A stretch of 64,000 bases of DNA from an uncultured Desulfuromonadales bacterium (GTDB lineage Bacteria > Desulfobacterota > Desulfuromonadia > Desulfuromonadales > Geopsychrobacteraceae), in assembly GCA_945787295.1 (NCBI GenBank), contig CALZHQ010000024.1, positions 1 to 64,000 on the forward strand, in the 5' to 3' direction. A program made the position numbers and the translations under genes. Each line of letters starts with the position of its first letter. Position 1 is the stretch's first letter. Below, one piece after another: positions 61,178-64,000 of this stretch. Under the pieces are notes generated by a model. That model was not told where the DNA came from and did not search any database. It saw only the letters and a list, made by a program, of their open reading frames with translations.

Positions 61178-61588
61178 ATGTCACGTCCCCCCTGCCCACA
61201 ACATGGTGAAGAGCGTCCCTGCAGTTGCGCAATGGGCAAACTATACCGTTTTGTCGAACCACTGGTTCTTTATCTGTTAAAGAAAAAGGGCTCTGCCTAC
61301 GGTTACGAGCTGCTGGGAGAGATCAACGAACACGCCCTGACAGATGCGACCATTGAACGGGGGGCCCTCTACCGGACCCTGCGCACCCTGGAAGACAACG
61401 GCAACGTGGTTTCCGACTGGGATGTCAGTGGTTCCGGGCCTGCTCGCCGCCAGTACCAGCTGACCAAAGACGGCGAAATCCATTTAGAGGAGTGGGCAGA
61501 AGTGATGGGGAATCTGGCGAAAGCGATGGGTCATTTTGTAGCAAGGGCTGCTGAACTGGATAACCACAACATAAAAAATGACAGCTGA
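61178..61588 (+). CDS. PadR family regulator with cysteine-rich N-terminus
   Basis: A 136-residue winged-helix regulator. The first 20 residues hold PPCPQHGEERPCSCAMGK, three cysteines plus a histidine that could bind a metal or cluster or sense redox state. The PadR domain follows: LYRFVEPLVLYLLKKKGSAYGYELLGEI, TIERGALYRTLRTLEDNGNV and the wing SGSGPARRQYQLTKDGEIHLEEW. The C-terminal helix is for dimerisation. GAGGAG precedes the ATG. The upstream spacer has an imperfect ATAC-N7-ATGT dyad (around 61116-61130) as a possible operator. PadR proteins usually repress adjacent genes, here probably the membrane peptide. Confidence 0.85.
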   Translation: MSRPPCPQHGEERPCSCAMGKLYRFVEPLVLYLLKKKGSAYGYELLGEINEHALTDATIERGALYRTLRTLEDNGNVVSDWDVSGSGPARRQYQLTKDGEIHLEEWAEVMGNLAKAMGHFVARAAELDNHNIKNDS

Positions 61589-61746
61589 AAGTGACTTCAG
61601 ATTCGGCACGTGTCGATTGTACCTATTCCTGAAGCGGTGGAACCAGCTTCAAGCGAAGGTCTTTTTGCAGATCCTAGACACCCAAAACGGCAGACCTATC
61701 CCCCTAACATATAAGTATTTTTGCCGTTGAAGAGCGACCGACAGAT

Positions 61747-61774
61747 TTGACACAAACCTACATTAAATTAATTT
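61747..61774 (+). promoter_or_regulatory. Candidate promoter of the large lipoprotein gene
   Basis: TTGACA at 61747-61752 and TAATTT at 61769-61774 with 16-bp spacing, about 100 bp upstream of the lipoprotein start. The rest of the spacer 61589-61870 shows no gene. Confidence 0.45.
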
Positions 61775-61870
61775 ACTTCAATTGCAGGATAACTTACAAT
61801 TGAACCCTTTTCTGCAGAACTAACCTAATTCATTCAGCAACGCTTTATTCCGCCTACAAGGAGGGGACTG

Positions 61871-62878
61871 ATGCGAAATCTTTCATTTATCCATATCGGT
61901 TTATTCATTCTAGTCATTACAATTGCAGGATGTGGCGGAGGAGGCAGTAGCAGTGGCCCCTCAACCCCGACCGGGCTTAGCTATACCGGCCTCAGCACCC
62001 CGGCAACGGTCACCCCGAGCAATGCCGACACCCTGGCCGGCACCGGTCTATACGGCACAACCGCCGGCGACACCATGGCTTTAAGCCTTTCCAGTGGCAG
62101 CGGCGCAGAAGAAAAAATCAAGCACAACCTGATCGGCCTCGGTCAGACCCTGACAACCGTAGCCAAAACCGTAGATCCCGACAGCGCTGCAACACCTGCG
62201 GCCAGCAAAGCCATGAGTTCAGTCTCCGAATCCCGAGATGGCACCTGCGGAGGCTCAAGCTCTTACAGCATTACTTACGACGATACGAATGGAGCCTTCA
62301 GCGGCGACATGACCTTTACCAGTTACGACGACTGCAACGGCGGAACAATCAGCGGGTCAGTCAATTTCTCTGGCACACTGGACCCTCAATCCCAGGAACC
62401 TGGCACCTTCACTTTCAGCTTCGATAATCTTTCATCCACGGTGGGACAAAACACGCAAAGATTATCCGGCACAATGAGTGTTCGCACGATCAGTACCTAC
62501 AGCTATACAGTCACCTGCAACATGTTCTACGAAATCAACTCTGCAACCGTTTGCAAGCTGGAAAACTTCGTCATGACGTATGACGAATTAGTCAACCCAC
62601 CCAGTGTTAGCATTTCCGGAAGAGCCTATCATCCGGACCACGGCTACGTTATTTTCTCCACACCAACGGCATTGAGAATCTACTCCACCAGCGAATACCC
62701 TCATGCCGGAAGCGTGTTACTGACCGGTAAAAACGGTTCAAGCGGCGGAGCGACTGGAGCCAGAGTCACTTTTACCGGAGTCAACGATTATGGGATTGAA
62801 GTGGATTCGACTGGGGACGGTACTTATGACAGCAATTTAAGCTGCACCTGGACTCCTGACAGCTGTACCAGCTTATAA
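61871..62878 (+). CDS. Large predicted lipoprotein, unknown function
   Basis: A 335-residue exported lipoprotein. The signal peptide ends in the lipobox TIAGC at residue 21 and is followed by a glycine/serine tether (GGGGSSSGPSTP). The mature protein is Ser/Thr/Gly rich and beta-strand-like, with repeated short strands (FSGDMTFTSYDDCNGGTISGSVNFSGTL, GTFTFSFDNLSSTV), four or five cysteines that could form disulfides (DGTCGG, DDCNGG, TVTCNM, VCKLEN, LSCTWTPDSC), and no catalytic motif. Proteins of this look are frequent among surface-exposed delta-proteobacterial lipoproteins, but I recognise no family. AAGGAGGGG lies before the ATG. A 21-bp terminator follows. Confidence 0.75.
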   Translation: MRNLSFIHIGLFILVITIAGCGGGGSSSGPSTPTGLSYTGLSTPATVTPSNADTLAGTGLYGTTAGDTMALSLSSGSGAEEKIKHNLIGLGQTLTTVAKTVDPDSAATPAASKAMSSVSESRDGTCGGSSSYSITYDDTNGAFSGDMTFTSYDDCNGGTISGSVNFSGTLDPQSQEPGTFTFSFDNLSSTVGQNTQRLSGTMSVRTISTYSYTVTCNMFYEINSATVCKLENFVMTYDELVNPPSVSISGRAYHPDHGYVIFSTPTALRIYSTSEYPHAGSVLLTGKNGSSGGATGARVTFTGVNDYGIEVDSTGDGTYDSNLSCTWTPDSCTSL

Positions 62879-62897
62879 TCCATTCTTCTCGCGATTC

Positions 62898-62945
62898 GAA
62901 CCAAAAGAGCCACCTGACAGTATCGTCAGGTGGCTCTTTTGGTTC
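62898..62945. terminator. Perfect 21-bp bidirectional terminator
   Basis: 62898-62918 is the exact complement of 62925-62945 with a six-base loop. The stem has AAAAG/CTTTT near its base, giving T-rich tracts in both directions. It serves the convergent lipoprotein and hisE genes. Confidence 0.8.
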
Positions 62946-62963
62946 AGTTTGCATAGAAAAGCT

Positions 62964-63296
62964 CTATTTTGTTCGATTTGCCTTTTCTTCAATCCCGGAC
63001 ATCCCGAACCGTCTGCGCAGTTCGGCGTAAACCTGTTCCGGCGGAATATCGTAATAACCGAGCAGCACCAGCACGTGGAAGAACAGATCGGCGACTTCGT
63101 AGACCAGCTCCTCTTTATCGCCCCCCTTGCCGGCGACAGCGGTTTCGGTCGCTTCTTCTCCGACCTTGCTGAGAATCTTATCCAGCCCCTTGTCGAACAA
63201 TGACTTGACGTACGACTTTTCGCCTTCAGCCATCTGTTTGCGCTCAAGGATGATCTGATAGACCGCCTCGAGGATATCTTCGTTCACTTTCGACAT
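62964..63296 (-). CDS. hisE: Phosphoribosyl-ATP pyrophosphatase
   Basis: Second step of histidine synthesis: hydrolyses phosphoribosyl-ATP to phosphoribosyl-AMP and pyrophosphate. The 110-residue all-helical MazG-like fold shows EAVYQIILERKQMAEGEKSYVKSLFDKGLDKILSKVGEEATETAVA and KEELVYEVADLFFHVLVLLGYYDI, with the metal Glu/Asp residues in the EExxE and ExxD patterns. GAGGAG lies before the ATG at 63296; a longer frame extends into hisF. It lies 11 bp after hisF, the normal his-operon order, and ends the operon at the perfect terminator. Confidence 0.95.
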   Translation of the reverse strand: MSKVNEDILEAVYQIILERKQMAEGEKSYVKSLFDKGLDKILSKVGEEATETAVAGKGGDKEELVYEVADLFFHVLVLLGYYDIPPEQVYAELRRRFGMSGIEEKANRTK

Positions 63297-63307
63297 AGAA
63301 TGTCTCC

Positions 63308-64000
63308 TCAGATCCGCGCCGGTACACCGTGTTGCTTGAGATATTCTTTGCACTCGGCGATGGTGTATTCCTTGAAATGAAAGATCGATGCGGCCAGTGC
63401 AGCACTGGCGCCCCCTTCAACCAGACCTTCGCGGATATGCTCCAAATTACCGACGCCACCGGAGGCGATCACCGGCACATCGACCGCATCGCTGACCGCG
63501 CGGGTCAGTTCGATATCGTAACCATCCTTGGTGCCGTCACAATCCATCGAGGTCAGCAGGATCTCCCCGCTGCCATAATCAACCATCTTCTTCGCCCATT
63601 CGATGGCGTCGATGCCGGTCGGCTTGCGGCCACCGTGAGTATAGACCTCCCAACGGACCGGATCGGAGCCGGGCACCCTTCGCGCGTCGATCGCGACGAC
63701 GGTACACTGGCTGCCGAAACGCTCGGCGGCCTCTTTGACGAACTCGGGGTTGAAAACTGCCGCGGTATTGATCGACACCTTGTCGGCACCAGCATTGAGC
63801 ATCTTGCGAATATCCTCGCAGGTGCGGATGCCACCGCCAACGGTTAAGGGCATAAAGACCCGCTCGGCGGTCTTACGGACAACCTCAACGATCGTATCAC
63901 GCTCATCGCTCGACGCAGTAATATCAAGAAAAGTCAGCTCATCGGCGCCCTGCTCGCAGTAAGCCTCGGCCGCTTCGACCGGGTCACCGGCATCACGCAG
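63308..64000 (-). CDS. hisF: Imidazole glycerol phosphate synthase cyclase subunit (5' end missing)
   Basis: The (beta/alpha)8 barrel that uses ammonia from HisH to form imidazole glycerol phosphate and AICAR. The visible 230 codons run to the window edge; the start lies beyond it, about 20 residues away. Conserved segments in order are [26 protein letters not shown] with the catalytic region, [45 protein letters not shown]-like [18 protein letters not shown] with the second catalytic Asp, and [13 protein letters not shown]. Followed by hisE in the same direction, so this is the tail of a his operon. Confidence 0.96.
   Translation of the reverse strand: MRDAGDPVEAAEAYCEQGADELTFLDITASSDERDTIVEVVRKTAERVFMPLTVGGGIRTCEDIRKMLNAGADKVSINTAAVFNPEFVKEAAERFGSQCTVVAIDARRVPGSDPVRWEVYTHGGRKPTGIDAIEWAKKMVDYGSGEILLTSMDCDGTKDGYDIELTRAVSDAVDVPVIASGGVGNLEHIREGLVEGGASAALAASIFHFKEYTIAECKEYLKQHGVPARI

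Noticed and set aside
1..64000. CRISPR arrays, insertion sequences, prophage or attachment sites
   Set aside because: No regularly spaced direct repeats, transposase or integrase sequences were seen; the only tRNA has no adjacent integrase or repeated 3' end.

Overview
This window looks like a chromosomal segment of a Gram-negative, free-living bacterium, most likely a member of the Desulfuromonadales/Geobacter relatives. That assignment is an inference. It rests on the gene content: stand-alone receiver proteins, a GH57/galT/glycogen synthase block, a purine-type BMP ABC operon with an Xpt-like gene, a PadR regulator with a cysteine-rich N-terminus, and a yqeY-cvpA-mutS2-dnaG-rpoD cluster next to a tRNA. 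It also rests on even, moderately high GC codon use, lipoproteins and a complete 2-oxoglutarate dehydrogenase set. Only comparison with a database would settle the genus. I see no phage, insertion sequence, CRISPR array or plasmid functions; the segment is core genome with a few odd loci.

Layout. 1-5 kb: polyamine genes speE (cut by the window edge) and speA, a short cytochrome b5-like protein, a lone receiver domain, and two Nudix hydrolases (nudF-like, nudC). 5-9 kb, minus strand: an OsmC-like protein, a Rep-type helicase and a YhcC-type radical SAM protein. 9-20 kb, plus strand: a receiver protein, then a carbohydrate block of a nucleotidyltransferase/phosphomannomutase-like fusion, a GH57 amylase, galT and a GH13-like/glycogen synthase fusion, closed by a perfect 27-bp hairpin shared with a convergent HNH nuclease gene. 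20-23 kb: trkA-trkH potassium uptake. 23-26 kb, minus strand: pgeF, rluD, a small conserved protein and a HAD phosphatase. 26-29 kb: an XRE-cupin regulator, elbB, rubredoxin, lipA and a thioesterase. 29-35 kb: sucA-sucB-lpdA, the whole 2-oxoglutarate dehydrogenase complex, just downstream of the lipoyl synthase it needs. 35-42 kb: an M23 peptidase, then a BMP-type ABC importer (binding protein, double ATPase, two permeases) ending in an Xpt-like phosphoribosyltransferase, which points to purine or nucleoside salvage.

41.7-46 kb is the least conventional part: an ambiguous, possibly degraded 770-bp stretch, a beta-barrel-like protein, a small zinc protein, a SUI1/YciH factor, a GerMN lipoprotein, an SH3 protein and an exported DsrE-like protein. 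45.8-49 kb, minus strand: a probable operon of a cysteine-cluster protein, a LOG-family protein and a glutathionylspermidine-synthase-like permuted ATP-grasp enzyme, preceded by rnpB. 49-58 kb, minus strand: a zinc-ribbon coiled-coil protein, a Nif3-like protein, a CAU tRNA, rpoD, dnaG, mutS2, cvpA and yqeY. 58-64 kb: nfeD and slipin (membrane quality control), a palindromic intergenic element, a 53-residue membrane peptide with a PadR regulator, a large lipoprotein, and hisE and hisF (the latter cut by the window edge).

Points most worth a second look: the GH13-GlgA fusion with a strong internal ribosome site; the mutase-like domain that has lost its catalytic motifs; the YkgJ/LOG/ATP-grasp operon; the 41.7-42.4 kb region; the palindromic element at 60.58-60.70 kb; and the 53-residue peptide beside the PadR gene.
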